A stretch of DNA of 6,041 nucleotides from Desulfobacteraceae bacterium (GTDB lineage: Bacteria; Desulfobacterota; Desulfobacteria; Desulfobacterales; Desulfosalsimonadaceae), in NCBI GenBank assembly GCA_021162325.1, contig JAGGYV010000016.1, forward strand, positions 1-6,041, written 5' to 3'. The position numbers and the translations under genes were made by a program. Below the pieces are notes generated by a model. That model did not search any database, had not been told where the DNA came from, and worked only from the letters and a program-made list of their open reading frames with translations. Shown piece after piece: positions 1 through 6,024 of the stretch (positions are counted from its first letter, which is position 1; every line of letters starts with the position of its first letter).

Positions 1-8
1 GGTTATAT

Positions 9-38
9 ATTATATTGAAAATGACATTATCCGGTTAA
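9..38 (-). promoter_or_regulatory. possible leftward promoter with Fur-box-like palindrome
   Basis: On the minus strand a perfect TATAAT (9-14) is preceded, after 18 bases, by TTAACC (33-38), four of six matches to the -35 consensus. The spacer holds GATAATG-T-CATTTTC (17-31), a 7-1-7 inverted repeat with one mismatch that resembles a Fur-type operator. A further GAGAAT/ATTCTC inverted repeat is at 40-45 and 54-59. This would drive, and allow iron-dependent repression of, a gene beyond the left edge that is not visible. AT-rich DNA gives such matches by chance fairly often. Confidence 0.3.
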
Positions 39-92
39 CGAGAATCGGCACTCATTCTCAGCTATTTAAATAATTAATCGAGGGGAAACGGT

Positions 93-159
93 ACCGGGTC
101 TTGAATTGTGAATTAGACTGCAAACCCTTTAAATGCAAGGCTTCATCGCCAAACCCGGT
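93..159. repeat. block bounded by 7-bp inverted repeat, possible structured element
   Basis: ACCGGGT (93-99) and ACCCGGT (153-159) are exact reverse complements 53 bases apart. Inside, CCTT (126-129) and AAGG (137-140) can form a small hairpin. The block lies just beyond the end of the possible pseudogene. It could be a structured RNA or a dispersed non-coding repeat; nothing in the window decides this. Confidence 0.3.
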
Positions 160-171
160 CGGACCAAGCCA

Positions 172-388
172 TCATATTGTATTCTCAGGGTAAAGATTCC
201 AGAAATAGCTATTTTTTGGGCTTAGCGCATACTTTTCAAGGTCAAAAACATTGCTGTAAGGCGTTTGACATTCTTTAAGCGCACACTCAAGTAACCCAAC
301 AATTTTTCGCCAGTCTCCCCTTATTCTCAATTTTGTTTTTGTTTCCTCCAGGAATTTCTGGTTTCAAATGGCTATACTCTCTGTCCAT
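172..388 (-). pseudogene. possible frameshifted small gene or gene remnant, family not recognised
   Basis: Read leftward, 63 codons between an in-frame TGA (364-366) and a TGA at 172-174 encode a very protein-like stretch: QKFLEETKTKLRIRGDWRK, then IVGLLECALKECQTPYSNVF, ending in NSYFWNLYPENTI. No ATG precedes it in that frame. An ATG at 386-388 in a neighbouring frame gives MDREYSHLK and would join the longer frame if one base near 361-364 were removed, for a product of about 71 aa. No clear ribosome-binding site precedes that ATG. A strong GGAGG lies inside the region (348-352 on the plus strand, read in reverse), and a TTG 14 bases beyond it could start a shorter product of about 52 aa. 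I recognise no family. It could be a decayed gene, a sequencing slip in a real small gene, or chance. Aromatic- and acid-rich content with normal codon use favours a former gene, but only weakly. Confidence 0.3.
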
Positions 389-546
389 ATTGAAATTGCA
401 AAGCCCAAATCATTTTTTCGATTCAAACAACAGTGTTGCCAACGCTTTTTATCTTTCGAAAATTTTAAAAGGAATTCCCTTTTCTGGTTATCGACTTCGC
501 TCAAGTTGAACGCAATGAGCCGTCAAAATTAAGGCACTCTTTTTCT

Positions 547-573
547 GGATACCTGCCTTCGCGGGTATGACGA
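547..573 (+). repeat. REP-like palindromic repeat, left copy
   Basis: GGAT-ACC-TGCCTTCGCGGGTATGACG contains an 8-bp stem (549-556 with 561-568, one G-T pair) around a CTTC loop. It begins about 30 bases past the hydrolase stop codon. It matches the copy at the right end of the window in stem position, loop length, flanks (GGAT before, ATRAC after) and orientation. No U-run follows on either strand. Such elements after genes often form mRNA 3'-end structures. Confidence 0.75.
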
Positions 574-600
574 CAGTCGATTCTTTAATGAAAAAATTAA

Positions 601-1416
601 CTATTCCTGATAATCGCTAATCACTGAACGCACCATATTGCGCATACTGACATTCCCAAAACAAATCAGTTTAATCATCTGTTGTTCTTTCAGGTGCAAT
701 TGACGCATAATCTTTTTTTCATCCAGCCCCTGATCAGCTAAAAAGGAAACCTGGCCGTAAAAATCTTCAAGAAATTGAAGTTTTGCGGCCAGATGTTTTT
801 TACCGTTTTGCGGTCTGGGGTTATGACTGCAAAAAAGCGCATCAAAATCATAGGTAAGAACATTTTTTAAAGAAACAATCTGGTCACCAATTTTTTCATC
901 CGCCCGGAAATATTTTATTCGGTCGCCAAGGTATAAATCACCGGAAAACAGCCATCCGTTGTTGACTTCAAGAAATACGGTATGGTCTTTGCTGTGACCA
1001 GGGGCATGAATCAACTGAAATTTTAAATTTTCATGCTCATAAAAATCCGAAGGAAATGGATTCAATTCGACCGGCGTTGTAGGGCCCCACACCCAGTGCT
1101 GATAAGGAAATATTCTATAAGACTGTTTCACCTTATTAATCGTCAAAGAATGCGCCATCACCGGGATATTTAATATTTGCTTGATAGCTGCCGCATTTCC
1201 GCTGTGATCTTCATGATGATGTGTCAACAATGCCGCACGTATTTGATGCGCACGGGAAAAATCCAGTACTGTTTTTTGCATGTGCGACTGGCCGGTATCA
1301 ATTAAAATATGACCGACGATAAAACAATTTACCGTCATCAGAGGGTGACCAATCGGGGAAAATCCAAGTTCATAGGCAAGAACATCGCCGAAATTATGTT
1401 TCTTGAGTGTCTTCAT
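601..1416 (-). CDS. MBL-fold metallo-hydrolase (LACTB2/glyoxalase II-like), substrate unknown
   Basis: A probable cytoplasmic metal-dependent hydrolase of the metallo-beta-lactamase superfamily, 271 aa from the ATG at 1414-1416. Visible metal ligands are H66, H68, D70 and H71 in THHHEDHSG, H141 in APGHSKDH, D160 in LFSGD, and H198 in CSHNP. This is a complete five-motif set, so the enzyme should be active. The N-terminal ILIDTG strand (37-42) and the spacing resemble the LACTB2/RNase-like and hydroxyacylglutathione hydrolase-like families. A helical tail (about 225-265) may be a small winged-helix-like domain. I see no signal peptide, so a secreted beta-lactamase is unlikely. A GTG at 1432-1434 would add six residues and lengthen the overlap with parC from 23 to 41 bases. 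The ATG is chosen because AGGT lies just upstream and because the usual N-terminal strand follows it, but spacing is poor for both. It is probably co-transcribed with parEC and translationally coupled to parC. Neither the substrate nor a link to topoisomerase IV can be deduced. Confidence 0.88.
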   Translation of the reverse strand: MKTLKKHNFGDVLAYELGFSPIGHPLMTVNCFIVGHILIDTGQSHMQKTVLDFSRAHQIRAALLTHHHEDHSGNAAAIKQILNIPVMAHSLTINKVKQSYRIFPYQHWVWGPTTPVELNPFPSDFYEHENLKFQLIHAPGHSKDHTVFLEVNNGWLFSGDLYLGDRIKYFRADEKIGDQIVSLKNVLTYDFDALFCSHNPRPQNGKKHLAAKLQFLEDFYGQVSFLADQGLDEKKIMRQLHLKEQQMIKLICFGNVSMRNMVRSVISDYQE

Positions 1417-3730
1417 TCGACCTGTTCGACTCACGCTCAGGGGTGTGGTCTTCCGATTCCGGCAGGACTAAAGTCTGCTGGGCAGGCAGTTCAACCGTTA
1501 CGGAATCAACGCTTCTAAGACCCCTGGGGAGTATTTTGCCGCGCTGGGCCCGTTTTCCGATGAAATTGCTAAAGTTGGCGGGGGTCAGTTTAAAATGTCG
1601 CCGCCCGGAAAATAGCGTCAACAAGCCTTCTTCAGGAAGCAGGAACAGGTGCTTTATAAAATCTGTGCCGGCCTTGAAATCTTTATTCAACACATTAATA
1701 ATTTTATTCCCCTTGCCTTTTGACAACTCGGGCAGATCTTTTAATGGAAACGCCAGCATGCGGCCCTGCTCAGTAATAGATACCACATAAAGACTGGCCA
1801 TATTGCCGGAAATATGAATAGGGACCATGGGCTGCGCCCCAGCCGACAGGCTGATAAGGGCCTTCCCCTTCTGGTTCCGGGTATTAAAATTTTCCAGCTC
1901 AGTGACAAACCCATACCCGGCCGTACTGGCAATCAGCAATCTTTGCTTTGGTGCGCCCATCAGCGCTGTGATAAACTGGGACTGGGCAGGATTCTTGAAA
2001 TATCCGGTCAGGGGCGTGCCATGACTACGGGCAGACGGCATACCATTGACCGGTATTGCATAGACCCTGCCGGTGGTGTCCAGAAACATAGCTGGCTGGT
2101 TGCTCCGCCCCTTGGCTGCAACAAGAAAGCTGTCGCCGGACTTATAGTTTAACTCCTCGGGTTTGACATCATGGCCTTTGGCCATACGGACCCAGCCCTG
2201 GTGGGACAAAATAACAGTGACCGGCTCCACCGGCCCCATGTCAATGGCAGCAATCACCTTGGCCTCTTCACGCTCTACGATCTTTGTCCGGCGCGGATTG
2301 CCAAAGATTTTGGCATCCGCCCATAGCTCTTTTTTGACAAGCGTTTTAAGCCGGGTTTCTGAATTTAGAATCTTTTCAATGGCAAGGCGTTCTTCTTCCA
2401 GGGCATTATGCTCGGCCCTGATTTTGGCCTCTTCCAGCTTTGCCAGATTCCGTAATCTTATGGACAGAATGGCTTCGGCCTGGATATCGGTGAGGGAAAA
2501 TTCCGCTATCAATAAGGGCTTTGGCTCATCGTTTTGACGAATAATTTGAATCACCCGGTCCAGGTTCAAATAGGCGATTAACAGGCCTTCTAATAGATGC
2601 AGCCGGTCCATCACCTGCGCCAGGCGGTGGGAAAGCCGCATCCTGACCGTTTCGATACGGAAACTCAGCCATTCGGACAGCAGTTCAACAAGCCCCTTGA
2701 CCCTGGGTTTGCGGTCTAAGCCGATCATATTCAGATTCACGCGGCAGGTGCGCTCAAGATCTGTTGTGGCAAACAGGTGAAGCATCAGCGCCTCACGGTC
2801 CACCCGGTTAGAAGTGAGCGTGATGACAATCCGAATCGGGTCTTCATGATCCGATTCATCCCGGATGTCTGTTACCATGGGCAATTTTTTGCCTTCCATC
2901 TGGGCGGCAATCTGCTCAATGATTTTTGCCGGTGACACCTGGTGAGGCATTTCCGATATGACAATGTCCCCGTTTTCCGAATTCCACAAGGCACGCAGTC
3001 GGATCGTTCCATGACCGCTTCGGTAGATCTCCACGATATCTTTTCGTGAAGAAATAATTTCCGCGCCTCCCGGATAATCCGGGCTTTGGATATATTCGCA
3101 CAAATCCTCGAGCGACGCCTTTGGCTTGTTCAGCAGAAGGATACAGGCATCCACTACTTCGTGGATATTATGCGGGGGGATGTCGGTGGCCATGCCCACG
3201 GCAATTCCCATGGTGCCGTTTAAAATAATATTGGGCAGCCGTGCCGGCAGCGTGCCCGGCTCCCTGAGTGTGCCGTCAAAATTGGGCACCCATTCCACCG
3301 TGCCCATGCTTACCTCGGAAAGAAATATGTCGGCAAAGGCAGACAGCTTGCCTTCAGTATAGCGCATGGCGGCAAAGGATTTGGGGTCATCAACACACCC
3401 CCAGTTGCCTTGGCCGTCAACCAACGGATACCGGTAGGAAAACGGCTGTGCCATCAAAACCATGGCCTCATAACAGGCCGAATCCCCGTGAGGATGGAAT
3501 TTACCCAGCACGTCACCAACAGTGCGGGCTGATTTTTTATATTTGGCCGTACTCTTGAGACCCAGCTCAGACATGGCATACAGCACCCGGCGCTGAACGG
3601 GTTTTAAACCGTCACCAATAAACGGCAACGCCCGATTCATAATCACGCTCATGGCATAATTGAGATAGGCCTTTTCAGAGTATTCATGGATCAGCATCAC
3701 TTCAGATCCGTTTTGTTCATTTGCACTCAT
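1394..3730 (-). CDS. parC: DNA topoisomerase IV subunit A (ParC)
   Basis: DNA breakage-reunion subunit of topoisomerase IV, partner of ParE. It is 778 aa from the chosen start; E. coli ParC is 752. The winged-helix/tower part holds the catalytic pair Arg123-Tyr124 in FAAMRYTE and the DNA-intercalating Ile176 in NGTMGIAVGMATDIPPHN. The quinolone pocket reads GDSACYE with Ser84 and Glu88, the residues found in sensitive enzymes. The coiled-coil gate is about 350-470. The C-terminal beta-pinwheel is about 500-745 and includes GKGNKIINV (672-680). No intact GyrA box is evident, only a degenerate QRGKILPRGLR (729-739), as expected of ParC rather than GyrA. The last 30 residues are polar and probably disordered. 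An in-frame GTG at 3761-3763 would add 11 residues inside parE. The ATG at 3728-3730 is preferred because it forms an ATGA overlap with the parE stop and has GGTGG four bases upstream. The frame ends in TAA at 1394-1396, within the start of the hydrolase gene. Confidence 0.97.
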   Translation of the reverse strand: MSANEQNGSEVMLIHEYSEKAYLNYAMSVIMNRALPFIGDGLKPVQRRVLYAMSELGLKSTAKYKKSARTVGDVLGKFHPHGDSACYEAMVLMAQPFSYRYPLVDGQGNWGCVDDPKSFAAMRYTEGKLSAFADIFLSEVSMGTVEWVPNFDGTLREPGTLPARLPNIILNGTMGIAVGMATDIPPHNIHEVVDACILLLNKPKASLEDLCEYIQSPDYPGGAEIISSRKDIVEIYRSGHGTIRLRALWNSENGDIVISEMPHQVSPAKIIEQIAAQMEGKKLPMVTDIRDESDHEDPIRIVITLTSNRVDREALMLHLFATTDLERTCRVNLNMIGLDRKPRVKGLVELLSEWLSFRIETVRMRLSHRLAQVMDRLHLLEGLLIAYLNLDRVIQIIRQNDEPKPLLIAEFSLTDIQAEAILSIRLRNLAKLEEAKIRAEHNALEEERLAIEKILNSETRLKTLVKKELWADAKIFGNPRRTKIVEREEAKVIAAIDMGPVEPVTVILSHQGWVRMAKGHDVKPEELNYKSGDSFLVAAKGRSNQPAMFLDTTGRVYAIPVNGMPSARSHGTPLTGYFKNPAQSQFITALMGAPKQRLLIASTAGYGFVTELENFNTRNQKGKALISLSAGAQPMVPIHISGNMASLYVVSITEQGRMLAFPLKDLPELSKGKGNKIINVLNKDFKAGTDFIKHLFLLPEEGLLTLFSGRRHFKLTPANFSNFIGKRAQRGKILPRGLRSVDSVTVELPAQQTLVLPESEDHTPERESNRSNEDTQET

Positions 3731-3739
3731 ATGTCCACC
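3727..3739 (-). promoter_or_regulatory. parE/parC translational coupling junction and parC ribosome-binding site
   Basis: On the minus strand GGTGG (3735-3739) lies four bases before ATGA, in which the parC ATG (3728-3730) overlaps the parE TGA (3727-3729). Such four-base overlaps usually let a terminating ribosome restart on the next gene, which suits subunits needed in equal number. This arrangement decides the parC start against the GTG 33 bases upstream. Confidence 0.8.
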
Positions 3740-5652
3740 ATGTTTCCTTTTTCTTCCAGCCACTCTTTGCGGGCACCGGCATTCTTTTTGCCCAGCATCA
3801 TATTCATCACGGCGTACAGGGCCTCCGTGTTCTCCTCATCGATGGTCAGTTTAACCAGCCGGCGGGTATCCGGGTCCATGGTGGTCTCGCGCAACTGTCC
3901 CGGATTCATTTCCCCAAGCCCCTTAAATCGCTGAACATTAAATTTCTGTTTCTTTTTTTCAGCTTTTCTCACAATGCCCTCTTTTTCAATTTCATCCAGG
4001 GCATAATAGACCTGCTTGCCGATATCGATGCGATAAAGCGGCGGCAGGGCCACATACACGTGTCCGGCTGTTACCAGTGGTTTAAAATGCTTAAGAAAAA
4101 GAGCGCATAACAAAGTAGCGATGTGCAGCCCGTCGGAATCAGCATCCGTCATGATGATATTTTTCCCATATCTGAGCCCGCTGATATCGGAAACGCCGGG
4201 ATCCACACCGATAGCAACGGCAATGTCGTGGACCTCTTTTGAGGATAAAATCGATTCGGAGTCTATCTCCCAGGTGTTTAATATTTTTCCGCGCAACGGC
4301 AGGATGGCCTGGGTGTTACGGTTTCTGGCCTGTTTGGCTGATCCACCGGCGGAATCACCCTCCACCAGAAAAAGTTCGCACTGCTCAAACTCCTGACTGA
4401 TGCAGTCAGACAATTTACCCGGCAGCGTGGGACCGCTGGTGGCCTTCTTGCGCACCACCTTTTTGCTGGACTTGATGCGCCGGCGGGCCGAGTCAATAGC
4501 AATTTCGGCAATCTGTTCTCCGATTTCCGGATGGTTGTTCAGCCAGAAGGTGAAAGTGTCCTTGACTGTTGACGAAACGAACACCGCGCACTGACGCGAT
4601 GAAAGCCGTTCCTTGGTTTGGCCGGAAAACCGGGGTTCCATCATTTTCACGGACAGGACGTAAGCGCATTTTTCCCATACGTCATCCGGGGACAGCTTGA
4701 TCCCCCGTGGCAAAAGCTTGCGCAGATCACAAAAATCACGCAGAGCGGTCAAAAGCCCCTGCCGAAACCCATTGACATGGGTACCGCCCAGCGGTGTGGG
4801 GATCAGATTAACATAGCTTTCACAAACCGCCTCCCCGCCATTGGACAACCAGACGGCCGACCATGAAACCTGTTCTTCCTGGCCTTCAAATCCCCCCCCG
4901 AAAGGGGTTTCCGGTACCATTTCATAACCATCAAGGCTGTCAACAAGGTATTCGTCCAGACCGGTCGCAAAATGCCAGGTTTCAGTTTCATTGGATATTT
5001 TATCGTCGAACTTCACCATCAGCCCCGGACAAAGGACTGCCTTGGCCTTTAAGTTGTGTTTCAATTTGGGAATTGAATAGGTGATTGTATCAAAATACTG
5101 CGGGTCCGGCCAGAATCTGATCTTGCTGCCGGTGCGCCGTTGGCCCACACTCCCGGTCACTTCCAGGTCCCGCACCTTGTTTCCGCCTTCAAAGGCCATT
5201 TCGTATTGCTGCCCATCCCGATAGATTTCAACTTCGAGTCGTTTGGAAAGTGCGTTGACCACTGAGACGCCAACGCCGTGGAGGCCGCCGGAAAATTGAT
5301 AATCCTTGTTGGAAAATTTGGCGCCGGCATGCAGCCGGGTCATGATGACTTCGACCCCTGAAATCTTTTCCGTGGGGTGCAGGTCCACCGGCATTCCGCG
5401 GCCGTTGTCTGCGACCTGGATCGATCCGTCTTCAAACAACACCACGTCGATGCGGTCGGCATAACCGGAAATGGCCTCATCCGCGCTGTTATCAATGACT
5501 TCCTGGGCCAGATGGTTCGGCCGCTGGGTGTCTGTGTACATGCCCGGCCGGCGTCTTACCGGGTCCAGGCCTTCTAAAACCTCGACCGATGCGGCAGTAT
5601 ATTGTGAATTCTTTACCCGGCTGTTTTTGAATAATTGTCCGTTATTTTCCAA
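3727..5652 (-). CDS. parE: DNA topoisomerase IV subunit B (ParE)
   Basis: ATPase and TOPRIM subunit of topoisomerase IV, which with ParC decatenates replicated chromosomes and relaxes supercoils in the cytoplasm. It is 641 aa; E. coli ParE is about 630. In order: GHKL ATPase with catalytic Glu51 and Mg-binding Asn55 in EVIDN, DNGRGMP at 82-88 and the GGLHGVG lid at 122-128; transducer with the QTK loop (Lys347); TOPRIM with EGDSAGGSAK at 431-440, PLRGKILNTW at 452-461 and DADSDG at 503-508; and QRFKGLGEMNP at 574-584. It lacks the large TOPRIM insertion of many proteobacterial GyrB proteins, which with the E. coli-like sequence argues for ParE. The start is TTG (5650-5652). No ATG, GTG or TTG lies between it and the conserved core (RRRPGMYTD at 33-41), so a weak start looks genuine; the frame opens at a TAA at 5707-5709. 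A GGA sits six bases upstream. The stop TGA overlaps the parC ATG. A run of eight C at 4892-4899 encodes Gly252-254. Identity is near certain; the exact start is less so. Confidence 0.97.
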   Translation of the reverse strand: MENNGQLFKNSRVKNSQYTAASVEVLEGLDPVRRRPGMYTDTQRPNHLAQEVIDNSADEAISGYADRIDVVLFEDGSIQVADNGRGMPVDLHPTEKISGVEVIMTRLHAGAKFSNKDYQFSGGLHGVGVSVVNALSKRLEVEIYRDGQQYEMAFEGGNKVRDLEVTGSVGQRRTGSKIRFWPDPQYFDTITYSIPKLKHNLKAKAVLCPGLMVKFDDKISNETETWHFATGLDEYLVDSLDGYEMVPETPFGGGFEGQEEQVSWSAVWLSNGGEAVCESYVNLIPTPLGGTHVNGFRQGLLTALRDFCDLRKLLPRGIKLSPDDVWEKCAYVLSVKMMEPRFSGQTKERLSSRQCAVFVSSTVKDTFTFWLNNHPEIGEQIAEIAIDSARRRIKSSKKVVRKKATSGPTLPGKLSDCISQEFEQCELFLVEGDSAGGSAKQARNRNTQAILPLRGKILNTWEIDSESILSSKEVHDIAVAIGVDPGVSDISGLRYGKNIIMTDADSDGLHIATLLCALFLKHFKPLVTAGHVYVALPPLYRIDIGKQVYYALDEIEKEGIVRKAEKKKQKFNVQRFKGLGEMNPGQLRETTMDPDTRRLVKLTIDEENTEALYAVMNMMLGKKNAGARKEWLEEKGNMVDI

Positions 5653-5661
5653 TTTTTTTCC
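5650..5661 (-). promoter_or_regulatory. parE ribosome-binding site with TTG start
   Basis: Read on the minus strand, GGA (5659-5661) is followed by six A and then TTG GAA AAT. The spacing is normal but the purine core is short and the start codon is weak. An ATT at 5662-5664 is the only other near-cognate start close by. Low initiation efficiency for parE would be expected unless the leader structure compensates. Confidence 0.5.
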
Positions 5662-5676
5662 AATGGCGTTTAAAGG

Positions 5677-5691
5677 GATTGTCGCACAATC
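5677..5691. promoter_or_regulatory. perfect 6-3-6 palindrome in the parE leader
   Basis: GATTGT-CGC-ACAATC is a perfect inverted repeat of six bases around a three-base centre, 25 bases upstream of the parE start codon. It could be an operator for a dimeric regulator or a small hairpin in the mRNA leader. No T-run follows it on the minus strand, so it is not an intrinsic terminator. Confidence 0.4.
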
Positions 5692-5706
5692 AAGTTCCTG
5701 CTGAAT

Positions 5707-5877
5707 TTATCTTTTGGTCATCTGGCCATCCGAGTTCAGGAAAAGTGATTGTATCGTATGTAAGCCAAGGACATAAACCATATCCATCTGAAACTCAATC
5801 CCAACTTTGATGTAACTGAAAATTTTTCGCCTCACCATCCGGCAATTTACTTGAACCATACCCCCCCCCGACGTCAT
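5707..5877 (-). CDS. possible 56-codon ORF upstream of parE, product unknown
   Basis: An ATG at 5875-5877 opens 56 codons on the minus strand, ending at TAA 5707-5709. The frame is the same as that of parE, and this TAA is the stop that closes parE's frame upstream. The predicted peptide begins MTSGGGMVQVNCRMVRRKIF and ends NSDGQMTKR, with a moderately hydrophobic middle (MVYVLGLHTIQSLFL) too polar at its edges to call a membrane helix. A second ATG at 5857-5859 lies directly after a run of nine G. Neither ATG has a recognisable ribosome-binding site. I recognise no homologue. It may be a leader peptide, part of a degenerate repeat, or a chance frame; chance is the most likely. Confidence 0.18.
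   Translation of the reverse strand: MTSGGGMVQVNCRMVRRKIFSYIKVGIEFQMDMVYVLGLHTIQSLFLNSDGQMTKR
5861..5869. repeat. homopolymer run of nine C (nine G on the minus strand)
   Basis: A C9 tract lies about 210 bases upstream of parE. It falls within the first codons of the possible 56-codon ORF, encoding its SGGG stretch, so a length change would alter that frame. Such runs are prone to slippage and to base-calling error. Confidence 0.9.
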
Positions 5878-5904
5878 TATTTTGCATCAAAACAGATATG
5901 ACGT
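5871..5904. repeat. 7-bp inverted repeat ACGTCAT / ATGACGT with 20-bp spacer
   Basis: ACGTCAT at 5871-5877 and ATGACGT at 5898-5904 are exact reverse complements. Just to the right, TGATTTAATCA (5906-5916) is a perfect 11-bp palindrome and TATGG/CCATA (5923-5927, 5934-5938) is another short one. The cluster looks more like protein-binding sites than an RNA hairpin, but chance is not excluded in AT-rich DNA. Confidence 0.35.
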
Positions 5905-5999
5905 TTGATTTAATCAGCGGCATATGGTAAATTCCATACGATTTAAATTAATTATCCATATTCGTGGCAGCATCTCAATAAATCCGGGCATTACACTCG

Positions 6000-6024
6000 G
6001 GATTCCCGCCTACGCGGGAATAAC
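6000..6024 (+). repeat. REP-like palindromic repeat, right copy
   Basis: ATTCCCGCCTACGCGGGAAT (6002-6021) is a perfect 8-bp stem around a CTAC loop, followed by AAC. It fits the pattern ATTCCC-N8-GGGAAT known from the dRS3 repeats of Neisseria and seen as dispersed intergenic repeats in many other bacteria. It shares orientation and flanks with the copy at 547-573, so the two bracket the parE-parC-MBL cluster. Confidence 0.8.

Larger units (their letters stand above)
1..600. other. intergenic region downstream of the MBL hydrolase
   Basis: There is no intact gene here. It holds a possible leftward promoter at the left edge, the inverted-repeat block at 93-159, the possible frameshifted reading frame (172-388), an AT-rich stretch at 390-480 with a GGAATTCC palindrome at 471-478, a weak GCTCA/TGAGC inverted repeat (500-504, 517-521) and the REP-like hairpin. 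I find no hairpin followed by a T-run that could terminate the operon on the minus strand. Confidence 0.6.

Noticed and set aside
364..366. TGA at 364-366 read as selenocysteine, joining upstream and downstream frames
   Set aside because: The upstream 45 codons do not look like protein, no SECIS-like hairpin is evident next to the TGA, and a simple frameshift explains the pattern better.
549..568. Hairpin after the hydrolase gene as an intrinsic terminator
   Set aside because: On the minus strand it is followed by CCAGAAAAAG and on the plus strand by GACGACAG; neither is a T-run.
3463..3483. Quinolone-resistance changes in ParC
   Set aside because: The pocket keeps Ser84 and Glu88, the residues of sensitive enzymes.
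1394..5652. The pair as gyrase GyrB/GyrA
   Set aside because: ParE length without the large GyrB insertion, no intact GyrA box in the C-terminal pinwheel, and E. coli ParC/ParE-like sequence throughout all favour topoisomerase IV.
1309..5704. Many plus-strand open frames of 60-130 codons opposite parC and parE
   Set aside because: They are antisense shadows of two clearly conserved genes, lack ribosome-binding sites, and resemble no protein family.
5748..5753. TACAAT as the parE -10 box
   Set aside because: No acceptable -35 hexamer lies at 16-18 bases; too weak to annotate as a promoter.
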